This document shows, in pieces, positions 22,136 through 31,877 of a stretch of DNA of 64,000 bases. Position 1 is the first letter of the stretch. Each line of letters starts with the position of its first letter. The stretch comes from Zygnema cylindricum. Taxonomy: Eukaryota > Streptophyta > Zygnematophyceae > Zygnematales > Zygnemataceae. A program made the translations under genes and the position numbers. The stretch is from contig JBBHKE010002856.1 of NCBI GenBank assembly GCA_037447655.1, positions 535,565 to 599,564 on the forward strand. The letters run 5' to 3'. Under the pieces are notes generated by a model. The model was not told the DNA's origin, did not search any database, and was given only the letters and a program-made list of their open reading frames with translations.

Positions 22136-22975
22136 TTTACAAAAGCTCTCTGGGAGAGAGGGTCCTATCTACCAATTTTTTCTAAGTCTTATCTCTCTCT
22201 AAAACTCTATCTACTGTTGTACCGCACCAATTATATTACACTGTCGTACACAAAAGTACAGCTGCCGGTGTACTTTCTGTACGAATATTGTACGACATGG
22301 CCTAAATGTCGACACATGTCATATCCAGATTACGTCCCGTAATCCTCGGAGATGCCGCGATCAAATGAAATTGTGCCACGTGTCATCCGATGTGGCGTTG
22401 ACCAAAACCACCGAGATTCTCTTCCACGATCTCGGCATTCTTCCCGGCCGTCCGATTGAATGCAGATTTCAATCGTAGCCGTCATAAATACTTGCGCGGT
22501 ATTTGTTTCGTTTAAAGAAACAAATGCGCGGTTTTCTTTTCTTATCCGTACCGTATTCCGTACTTTTACATAACTGAATCTATGTATCCCGTAAACAGTT
22601 GTCGTTAAATGAATTATCCTACGTGGTAACATTTAAATAACTAACAAACCTTATAGCATGTAACTCTAGTCCTAGACTTAATGGATAAGTCTACCGGCTA
22701 CCGGCGGCTTTATCAGACAACAGGTACCATGATCAAATCCTGGATTCGACATCTCCCCTTTTAGTAAATAAACTACTTATCCGTAAATCAACTAATTTGT
22801 TTCCCGTAAACCTTTGGATAGCCTAGATAGCCATGGCTCTAGCTTCCTCTCCAATTTCTTAGTGATTGCGACAAGTGTGGGAGTTGGAGAGAGAAGTTAG
22901 ATGCAGACTGCCTCGGCTTCTTTCTGCATTTCATTTTAGACTTAGAAAATACTAAAAGAAACATCAATTTCTACA
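22136..22975 (-). repeat. Copia LTR (840 bp) inserted into element D
   Basis: On the minus strand it starts TGTAGAAATTGATG at 22975; at 22136 the expected final TGTACA is TGTAAA. It is very similar to LTR F (1605-2445), including the promoter-proximal CATAAATACTTGCGCGGTATTTG (given here in two parts on the plus strand, about 22,481-22,503). It separates element D RNase H from the last codons of D pol. Confidence 0.85.
22669..22762 (+). other. tRNA-like Pol III module inside LTR 22136-22975 (antisense)
   Basis: It has the same D-arm-like hairpin GACTTAATGGATAAGTC as LTR F, with a B-box-like TGATCAAATCC near 22,730 and T4 at 22759-22762. It is nearly identical to the module at 2139-2227, apart from a few substitutions in the anticodon-arm region. 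Confidence 0.55.
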
Positions 22976-23017
22976 GATGAAAGCTAAAGTTAAAATTAGA
23001 CTAGAAAATAAGGGGAG
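22976..23017 (+). mobile_element. Copia element D, part 3: end of pol and polypurine tract
   Basis: The plus strand encodes KAKVKIRLENKG, the usual end of a Copia polyprotein, and the frame runs on into the LTR to a stop at about 23,039. AAAATAAGGGGAG directly before the LTR is the polypurine tract that would prime plus-strand DNA synthesis. This short piece is the proof that LTR E is the 3' LTR of element D. Confidence 0.75.
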
Positions 23018-23806
23018 TGTTGAAATTATTAGATTTATTTAGTATTTTTTAGGTCTAAATAGTTCAGTAAAATCCGAAAAGAAAAAGGCAGACAGCCTGC
23101 CTCCAACTCCTCTCTCTACCCACCATATTTGTTGTAGTCACTGAGAGATAAAGAGGTTGGTTGAGCCATGGTTGTGCTAGCTAAGTAGGCAGGGTTAAAG
23201 GGTGACTTACGTCACCCTCAACAAAAGGTTGAGTTCGGCAAGACTCGAACCTCCGACCGGCAAAGCGCGGAGTACCCGTTAGCTCTAACCAATCTGTCGT
23301 AGAAGTCGGTTAGGATATATTAGGTTTGATAATTATTTAAACAGTGTTCAGACCATGAATTCGATTAACCGAATGACGGATGAAAGAACATAGAACCAAG
23401 TGTTATATAGTGCGAACATTATCTCGCACAAAACAATTGAATCAGACATTTGTTTCGACGGCCGACATTTAATGTCATATTTATTCCGACGGCGTATATC
23501 ACTGTCGAGATCGCGGAATGGTCATTTTGGCGTCTGTGGACGTGGCATGACGTGGCGCCATGTGGAGGGATAATATTTGGTGGCAAGATTCGGAGGAACA
23601 TTAAGACGAGTTAAAAGTGGACACGCGTCCACTCAATGGCCTTGCCGTACACATGCCGTACAGAAAGTACATCGGTCGTAGTACCTTTGTGTACCCTACA
23701 GTCATCTCATTGGTTCGTACGTTAGTAGATAGGGGTTGTGAGAGGGGTTTAGGACTTAGAGAATTTGGTAGGTATTAACCTCTCTCCCTTAGAGAGTTTG
23801 TATAAA
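23018..23806 (+). repeat. Copia LTR E (about 789 bp, subtype TGTTGAAAT)
   Basis: It starts TGTTGAAATTATTAG right after a polypurine tract and ends near GAGTTTGTATA. On its right a Copia leader with primer-binding region follows, so it is flanked by internal sequence on both sides, like the middle LTR of two elements in tandem. The exact right end is uncertain by a few bases because it lacks a clean CA. Confidence 0.8.
23223..23305 (-). other. tRNA-like Pol III module inside LTR E (antisense to LTR)
   Basis: On the minus strand: A-box-like TTGGTTAGAGC and B-box GGTTCGAGTCT, spaced about 45 nt, then a T4 run (AAAA at 23223-23226 on plus). This is the best match to a real tRNA among the five modules, but the T-stem has a G-G mismatch and no acceptor stem closes it. 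Confidence 0.6.
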
Positions 23807-24017
23807 CTTAGCATCTTTGCCACCTGATATTTAATCGGTTGGTAGGCCGTTTCCACTAATTCTTTTTCCTACGGACTTAGGGGAGTCCACGCTATACAGG
23901 GATGCAGTCAAACTGTCAGTTTGCCATCTTGGGCAGCATTGATTGTGGCTTGAAGTGGGTTAGTTATAAACTATCTAGAGGCTTCCTGCAATCCGTCATC
24001 CAATGGAGGACACAAAA
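23807..24017 (+). mobile_element. Copia leader fragment after LTR E
   Basis: About 210 bp homologous to 13201-13430 (GCATCTTTGCCACCT, TCAAACTGTCAGTTT, GAGGACACA). Homology stops at GAGGACACAAAATTGCAAC, just before Gag would start. No coding sequence remains. It marks the right edge of the retrotransposon nest. Confidence 0.75.
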
Positions 24018-25506
24018 TTGCAACGCACAGGCTAGAAACGTGGAGTGGGTTGTGCAATGGGTTTTTTTTTTGGTAATTGTCAAAAACTTATGACACGTGC
24101 GACACGATCTGCCTATTCGCTCCCCTCATGGAACTTTATTTAAAATCACCTCGCGAGGTAATTTTATATAAAGTTTGTATATGAGATGAAAGGATGGGAA
24201 AGTGGGTCAACGCTAGATGACAAATTGCATTGCGCTTGACGGCAAACTACATTACATGTACAGTTTTGTTGTCCATAGCCTATTTCAGCCATGGATTACT
24301 CTCGGAAGCACCACAGACTAACCCTCAAACAGTTGTGTTTCACACAGCACAGATTACTCCAAAATTAACAAAATCAGCTCAAACTTCACCAATAGACAGT
24401 ATACTATAGAAAATGTAATCTCCCAAAGATAGAGCCAAATCCACCAAGGAATATAGTAGATATAAGCTTTAGAGTTTCACAAAAACAGTTGACAACTTCA
24501 CAAACTAACCACTTAGACTTCTCACAGAATCTTACAGAGATAACAGAATGGAATTAAACTGCACACATATATAGATTCTATATCATAGAATAACTTCACA
24601 AAGTTTCACATGAAAAAACTAAACAGGGTGATCACACCAATAGGTCAAAGATGCAGTAAACAGTTTGCCATTGCTTTGATAAACTTGACTGTGATGCTGA
24701 AAAATAAACTAAGTCCTACAATTTTTTCACTCAGGCTTACTACTAAATGTACGGAGGTATACTAGCCGTACACTAACTACCAGCTACCTCTATTAATGTT
24801 AGTATACCCGATTAATTCGAGGTATGTTAGAATGAGTAAGTTTACACTAATAGCTAATACACATAAAGACAAACCATTGTTGTTTCAAATAGTTACTAGT
24901 ACACGCAATCTCACAAAATCGTAAGCTGAGTCACTCTACGAAACAATGTCATGACATCCAAATCAACCGTACCGTAACCGCGTCCTTTGAAATAAATCCG
25001 GCGTGTCACATATAAAGTACATGTCATTTGCGATAAATGCCGCCTGTCGCAAATAAGGTACACCCATCCAAAATATGACGCTCCGTACCGCCGGAGTACT
25101 TTCCATAATTGCCGCTTGTCACATTAGATTTCGTACGACCGGTGTTTACTTTAAAACATTTCGAAATCGTCAGATCACTTCGCGATCCGCCGTCCATTTC
25201 CCAGCGCATTCCGCGCCACTCAATTAGTCCATTAATTTTACTGGTATATTTAATTCCCCCAAATTATGCCTCATACCGTATTATCAAGACTACATTAAAA
25301 TAAGTGTGTACAAAAATAAGGCTTTAAAACAACAAGTTTAAAGGTAACGTAACTTGTACGGCGGTAATTTCAATTTTCTGGTACGGCCGCGGATTTGTTC
25401 GTTTTTTTCTAAGTTATGGAGGAAAACCACAGAAAATAACTGTAACTTTAGCACATGCGAAGGTACCTTTACCGTGCGCAAATGGTGCAACAATGCAACG
25501 TCGCTT
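24018..25506. other. Intergenic, no gene recognised
   Basis: AT-rich sequence without a convincing ORF. Several GTAC-containing motifs and a 44-bp palindrome (24132-24175) are the only structures seen. Confidence 0.5.
24132..24175. repeat. 44-bp near-perfect palindrome centred on CGCG
   Basis: The left arm AACTTTATTTAAAATCACCTCG and its mirror on the right pair at 20 of 22 positions, with no spacer. Such a palindrome can form a cruciform or hairpin. It might be a short foldback element, or a dimeric binding site. Confidence 0.75.
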
Positions 25507-25680
25507 TTTGGTAAAATTTCGTACATTTCCCGTCAAATTCCTGTTCAGTTACTGGACAAAAAGTACTAAAAAGTGCAACTTATCTTTTCGTCAAAGTCTG
25601 TCCATTTCCGTAAAAAAACGTACGTTTTTCGTAAATTTTTCGTTCAGATTACCGGACAGAAAGTACTCCGCGTTTTTTTG
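25507..25680. repeat. Imperfect direct repeat, two units of about 110 bp
   Basis: GGACAAAAAGTACT (25,555) and GGACAGAAAGTACT (25,663) end two diverged copies that begin CGTACATTTCCCGT and CGTACGTTTTTCGT. No coding potential. Family unknown. Confidence 0.5.
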
Positions 25681-25780
25681 CGATTTTTTCAAAAGTCACA
25701 AATTATACATAGAAATCAGAAAAATGGAAAAAATTGCTCGATTTGATCAATTACCATAGTATGATACTACATAAATATAC

Positions 25781-25814
25781 TTGCGTGGTTCACACTTGGA
25801 AAAATGGGAAAACG
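25781..25814 (+). repeat. Left terminal inverted repeat matching PIF copy 1 right end
   Basis: TTGCGTGGTTCACACTTGG followed by AAAAATGGGAAAACG is the reverse complement of 34151-34183, differing by one extra G. With the right end it would bound an 8.4-kb element containing PIF copy 1. No matching target-site duplication was recognised beside the pair. Confidence 0.6.
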
Positions 25815-26139
25815 ATGTCATAAATTTTGGGATCCGTACGCCAAATTTCATAAAATGACAAAATACGCGGCGGTGACGGTTGGGACGGTCGGTTTCGAAC
25901 GTTTTGGAGCGTAGCGGCGGAAAAAAAATATAGTTTTAAACGTCAAAAATTGACAGCTACGAATACCGAATAGCAACTGCCGTCCGCCATCGGACATCAT
26001 GTTCGGAATGCACTTTTTCGTTTTTGAAGAATTACGAAACGAAGCGCACGGACGTGAACCGTACAAGATATTATTCTCTCGCAAACTTATGAAAAAACTA
26101 AAGGACCAATCACATAAGAGAACATGTAATGTAAAAAAA

Positions 26140-27230
26140 AAAAAAAAAAAACGTATGAAAAAAAAAATTATCTTTTTCCCACTCCCTGCACGTACTGCGC
26201 CTCTCCTCCTTTAAAAAAAAAGCTCACACTGCGCCTCTCCTCCTTTAAAATAAAAGCTCAGTTCCTTAAAAATAAAAGCTCGGTGTAAGAGTCTATGGTA
26301 AGTCATTACTGTTTAATTATTGTCAAGTGATTAAACATATTTGCTATGTGACTATGTTTATTTAGTGATTATGATATCCATTTTATTTTGCCGTACAAAC
26401 TTCAAGTATATCATTTCTCCGCATATCCCCTATTGGATAAAGTCTTCATATGCCTTTTTTTTTGTACATTTCAAATGTTAAAGCAAGTCGACATCACAAA
26501 CATGTTTTTTTTTTTGTTTAAGCCAACGTATTAATTTTCCCTGACCTGACCTGAATACAAGAAACAATACGTATAAAGCGGTCCAACAAGTAAGACATGG
26601 TTTTTTGTGAAACGCCGATGAAATTCTATCACTGCAATAAATATCGAAGCGAAATGTTTGAAACTTTAACAGTGAACTGAGAATTTTCAATAATTTAAGC
26701 TCAAACCAACTAGCAAATTGTAATTCGTCACAGTTTAATGTCACAAAACTCTGTATTCCCGATCTATTTTGCAACTTTGCGTTTGGATATATTTTCTGGC
26801 CGTACTTGGCATGCTTTGACTGAGTGAAATACTAAGAAAGGCAAAGAACTGTATATTAAATTATCATTTTTTTTTTCTTGCAAGCTCATTTTAGAGAATG
26901 ACTAAAACTGAAAATTAATCACTTTGGGAAAACCCATAATCACTTTTGGGAGTTTGATTAACTGGAACAATTTGAGTGTTGAAAATAATTGAGAAATGAT
27001 CATTTTTGAGAAAGTGATTGTTGAAGTGAAACAACTAGAATCAGTTTTGGAACATAGACTGAGTAATTGAAAATAAACTGACAAATAATTTTGTTTGGGA
27101 AATTGACCAGAGTAACTGAAAAATAACTGAAAAAAAACTGCAAATCGGTTGAGGCGAGTGAACGCTTTCGGGTTTTGAAGGTGAGTAAAACAATAGTAAT
27201 CCATACTAAAAATTGTAATAACACTTATTA
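26140..27230. other. AT-rich region without gene
   Basis: Poly-A/T runs and three short direct repeats of the type TTTAAAAAAAAAGCTCA (26,210-26,285). No ORF with recognisable homology. It could be the internal part of the 25,781-34,183 element. Confidence 0.4.
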
Positions 27231-28970
27231 TGCACACTAACTGTACTTATACTAATGTTACAGACTAATTGTCGTACCAACAGTAAATTAATGCTAATTG
27301 TACTGGCACTAATTACACAAACTAATGACTGTGTTAATACTAATTAAACAAACTAGTAACTGCACTTAAACTGATTGTAGACATACAAACCACTAACTGC
27401 GGTAATACTAATTATACACTAAACCTAATTATACAGACACTAAACCTAATTATACAGACAACTAGCAGAACCAATACTGAATATACAAACTACTAACACT
27501 AAAACAATAATAATCCATATTAAAGGCTGTAATAATACTTATTATACACACTAACTGTACCTATTCTAATATGACAGACTAATAACCGTACCAACAGTAA
27601 ATAAATGCTAATTGTACTGGCACTAATTATACAAACTAATGACTGTGTTAATACTAATTAAACAAATTAGTAACTGCACTTAAACTGATTGTACAGACAT
27701 ACCACTAACTGCGGTAATACTAATTATACACTAAACCTAATTATACAGACAACTAGCAGAACCAATACTGAATATACAAACTACTAACACTAAAACAATT
27801 ATAATCCATATTAAAGGCTGTAATAATACTTATTATACACACTAACTGTACCTATTCTAATGTGACAGAATAACCAACAGTAGATTAATGCTACTTGTAC
27901 TGGCACTAATTGCATGAACCAAGAATGTGCTAATATTAATTATACAAACAAAAAACTGATCTGATATTAATTGTAGAGAGTTATCGGTACTAATAAGTGT
28001 GCTAGCACTAATTAAACATACTAAAGACTATATTGATTTCCTTATTGTAAAGAGTTATCTGTACTAATAATTGTTCTACCACTAATAACACATACTACAA
28101 ACTATAGTGATGCAAATTGTACAGACTAATAACTGTACTATTACTAGAATACAAACTAATAATTGTGTTATCACTAACTATACAAACATATAGATATACT
28201 AATACTAATTATACATTATTCAAACTTGGTATACTACTAATTATACATTACTAATAATTGTACTAACTGTAATTATACAGTATTAGAAATGCATTAATAC
28301 CAATTATATAGACTAATAATTGTGTTCACGCTAATTATACATACTAACATTTGATAAGACTGATTAGACAAACTAATAACTATTCTAATACCAATTATAC
28401 AAACACTAATTTTGTAGAGTAATAATTGTGTTAATACCAATTACACAGTCTAATAACTGTAGTAACTCAAATTATACAGACAAATTGTACTAATATCAAT
28501 AACATAGACTAAAAACTGTACCAATACTAATTATACACAGTAAAAACTGTTCAAATACTAATTTCACTAAGACTTTGTTAATACTTTTTTATACTAAAAA
28601 TTGAACAAATGCTTGTTATACATTACTTATAATTGTCATAATACTTATTGTACATTAGTAATAACTTTACTTACATTAATTAAACAAACTAATATAGTTG
28701 TACTAAAGGTGTATATATAGACTAATAAATGTAATAATGATAATTTTACATGTCAAAAATTGTACAACTACTAAACGTAATACATACAAAAACTGTACTA
28801 ATTCTAATTCTAATTACGACAAAAACATGTGCAAATACTCAACAAACATATTCATAACTATACTGATCATACAAATTATCTACATATCGATAATTGTACT
28901 AATAATAATTACATATCAAAATGTCTAACAGTAGTGACAAATTGTACTAATATTAATTATACATCAAAAT
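27230..28970. repeat. Degenerate AT-rich tandem repeats (CTAATTATACA / TAATAACTGTACTAAT)
   Basis: About 1.7 kb built from variants of a unit of roughly 30 bp made of ACTAATTATACAAACTAATA and AACTGTACTAATACTAAT. A longer period of about 280 bp is visible between about 27,230-27,520 and 27,520-27,810 (CATATTAAAGGCTGTAATAATACTTATT recurs, given in part). There is no coding capacity. It ends at the left border of PIF copy 1. Confidence 0.75.
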
Positions 28971-29208
28971 GTGACGACAAAAGCAGCGTCCCTCATCTTG
29001 TAGAACTTCTTCCTCACGTCACTATTGTTACTATACTCTCCCTTTCCCTCCACACACACACACCCACACTCACTCACCCTCACCCTCTCTCACACACACC
29101 CACACTCTACCACCACCTATTCCACCATTTTCTTTACCTGATTGTTTGTCCTTGATTCTCCATAGCCCTTTTACCTTGTACGGTTTGGGTAGGGGCCAAT
29201 TTCAAAAA

Positions 29209-30453
29209 ATGGATTCATTTGAAAATCCTGTAAAGCGAAAGATGTTGCGTATTCTGCTCATCATACTACAACTGGCCATGTTACAGAAAAGTTTGAATGA
29301 TTTGAGAGCAAGGCGTAATGTGTCTCTACCTCGGGGCAGAGTATGGTGGGTTTTTCCACGCTCCACAAGTTTTTGGGACGATATCTGCAACACTGTATGG
29401 CTGAATGTCGGCAGCATACATAGAGACAGAAAATGGAAGAGGCATTTTCGTATGACCCTATCCACTTTTGAAAAGTTTATTTTGGTTGTGGGGCCATATG
29501 TACAAAAACGACATACACGATATCGAGATGCCATACACTTGAATAAGGCTTGTGCGGTTGTGCTACACCGGTTAGCCCATAACACTCCTCTCACTGCGCT
29601 ATCAGAAATGTTTTGTATCGGAATATCCACCATAGTAAATTATACCGAAGATATTTGCTCGGTATTAGCTGGCCCACTTCAAACCACATATATTCAACGA
29701 CCTCACGGGCAGGTTCTGCAAGAAATAATTGAGGGGTTTAAAGAGATTTCTGGGATTTCCCAAATAGCAGGAGTTGTCGATGGCACTCATATCTTCTTCT
29801 CACGACGACCAGTTGAAAATGCCTTTGAGTACTACGATCGATTTCGAAGACACAGTGTGAGTCTCCAAGCAATTTGTGACCACAGGCTTATTTTTTGGGA
29901 TGTGTTTTGTGATCGACTTGGATCGACCCATGACTCCACATTATTCCAAGCCTCGGCGGTGTACACAAGACTAAAGAATCACCAAATATTAACAGAACAT
30001 GTGAAAGAAATATGTGGTACCATAGTTCGACCAGTTATTGTTGGAGATGCGGCTTACCCTTTATCTAATTTCCTAATCAAAGGATACCGTACAAGAAATG
30101 GGGGGAGTGTTTTGCAAAAATCTTTTGATAGAGCATTGGCGATAGCAAGAGTACGTATAGAAATGGCTTTTGGCGTTCTAAAAGGTCGTTGGGAAATATT
30201 GCGGAACATTTTCGTAAAGGAAGAGATGGTGCCAACAGTTGCGGTTGCTTGTTGTGTTCTACATAATTTTATGATTTTAAATGGCGATCCATTGCCATTG
30301 CACTGGAGACAGTACACTATGTTTGAGGGACAAAACCATGTTGAGCCAACTTCACGAGGAGGGCGAAGCACAGTTAGGGATGCTCTATTTCGCGAATTCT
30401 GTCTTGATCCTCGTGTTGTGATTGATGACGTTGAGTTAGGAGAGATGGAGTGA
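29209..30453 (+). CDS. PIF/Harbinger DDE nuclease (HARBI1-like transposase), intact
   Basis: A 414-residue protein from the ATG at 29209; the frame is open from 29146, and that upstream Met would add 21 residues. A helix-turn-helix-like stretch (NTPLTALSEMFCIGISTIV) lies near residue 130-150. The DDE_4 nuclease then carries D191 in GVVDGTHIF, D280 in VGDAAYPLSNF and E318 in VRIEMAFGVLKGRW, the three metal-binding residues of the family. The length and spacing fit a complete HARBI1-type nuclease. It cuts and joins transposon ends and needs the Myb-like partner encoded on the opposite strand. No stop interrupts it, so this copy may still be functional. Confidence 0.9.
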   Translation: MDSFENPVKRKMLRILLIILQLAMLQKSLNDLRARRNVSLPRGRVWWVFPRSTSFWDDICNTVWLNVGSIHRDRKWKRHFRMTLSTFEKFILVVGPYVQKRHTRYRDAIHLNKACAVVLHRLAHNTPLTALSEMFCIGISTIVNYTEDICSVLAGPLQTTYIQRPHGQVLQEIIEGFKEISGISQIAGVVDGTHIFFSRRPVENAFEYYDRFRRHSVSLQAICDHRLIFWDVFCDRLGSTHDSTLFQASAVYTRLKNHQILTEHVKEICGTIVRPVIVGDAAYPLSNFLIKGYRTRNGGSVLQKSFDRALAIARVRIEMAFGVLKGRWEILRNIFVKEEMVPTVAVACCVLHNFMILNGDPLPLHWRQYTMFEGQNHVEPTSRGGRSTVRDALFREFCLDPRVVIDDVELGEME

Positions 30454-31877
30454 CATAATGGTCGTTGAACCCACATGTAGTGATTGAGTTTCAAGCAAAA
30501 TTTGTGGATGATTCATACACATGATAGTTAGGTGTAATATTGAGACTTTAAGAGTTTTAACAAGAGTGTTTGAAACGTGGGCATTGTTGAGGTTGTATAA
30601 AATTATCAAAATGGGTTTTTTGAGTCTAACACATGTGTTTCTGCTATTTTTATGCGTGTTATTTAAGTTACTACTTGTTTTCTACGTCCGTTGTAAAGTT
30701 TACACGATGAAATGGCGTGCAATTTAAATTTATACACATATGTTTTGCTCTTTTGTCGATGGTTCTAGGTGGTTTGTTTTTAGTGTTTTGCAGATTCTAG
30801 TGTGAACTTTGTATCCCGATGTCTTTTCACCAAAAAAGGTTTTTTGCTCAAAGGTTTTGAATGGTGTCGTGTGTAGTTGTCAATTCTTTTTGGTTCATTT
30901 ATAACCAGCGTAATCTATATAAATGAAGACAATTCCGTAAAAGTTTGTTGGTTCGGATTAGAAGATGTATAGGTGTTCAAATTATATTTACACTTCGACC
31001 CAAATTACGTACAAAATCACCATATTTGTGTGTTTTTGTCTTACATTGCAAACATCTCTCATATACAGGGGATCGTTGTCTTCACATAGTTGCAGAAAAA
31101 AAAAAAACACAGATTTGAATGACTTGCAAAATCGAAACATACATACATAAAATATACCAAAAAAAAAATTCATAAAGTGCACATTCATGTAGGTGTTCCC
31201 TTCTATTGGCAAATGTCATATAATTTATACAAGATCAACCCCACAAACTTGAATTCAACAAATTTGGATCTAAGGTGGTGGTTCCATGTTTGTCTCATTT
31301 CCCTAATCAAGACGCCTTATATTCCATAAACAAGAGTGTGCATCTTTAAAACTCACACAAAAAACATGACTTAAATGACCTCATAAACCGAGAAAATACA
31401 AATCATATACTACGAAAAAGTTTCAATATAGTATCATTTCACAATCGTCTTTGCATCTATTGACGAATATCATATAACTTACACACGAGCATTCCTACAA
31501 GCTCTATTTAAACTAATTTGAATATGAGGTGTTGGCTCCATGGTTGAGGTGGTGGCTCCATATTTGTTTCACCTCCACAGTTCGAATGTCTTGTATTCCA
31601 TAACAAATGACTGCTTCCTTAAGAGACACAAAAGCAACAGAAACAGATATTTAATAGACGTAAAAATGGAGCTCATATTGCTAATGCTTATCAGTTAGGC
31701 TTGCAACTACTCATTTTTAATATGAACTATTGATGGTGTTTTCAAATGAACAGTCTTTTTTATGGACTATTGATGGTTTTTTCAAATGAACAATTTTTAT
31801 TGTGGTTTATTGAATTACAGGTGAAGGTCACATGTGAAAACAACCCTCTTAAATTGAACCTTACCCACTGCGTGTTT
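30454..31877. other. Non-coding spacer between the two PIF ORFs (copy 1)
   Basis: 1.4 kb of AT-rich sequence between the 3' ends of the two convergent genes. It contains two near repeats of TGGACTATTGATGGT with TTTTCAAATGAACA (about 31,730-31,800). It probably includes the 3' UTRs and poly-A sites of both transcripts. No ORF of note. Confidence 0.5.

Noticed and set aside
21911-22976. Intron-like borders (ACT/GTAAG ... CTACAG/ATG) around the LTR inserted in Copia D
   Set aside because: The borders coincide with leader and LTR sequence that is the same in element F, so the GT and AG are part of the inserted element; no evidence of splicing.
28970-29000. True left terminal repeat of the PIF element at AAAATGTGAC
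   Set aside because: It is where copies 1 and 2 begin to match, but its reverse complement is not found at the right ends, apart from a short CCCTCATCTT match beyond copy 2 that may be chance.
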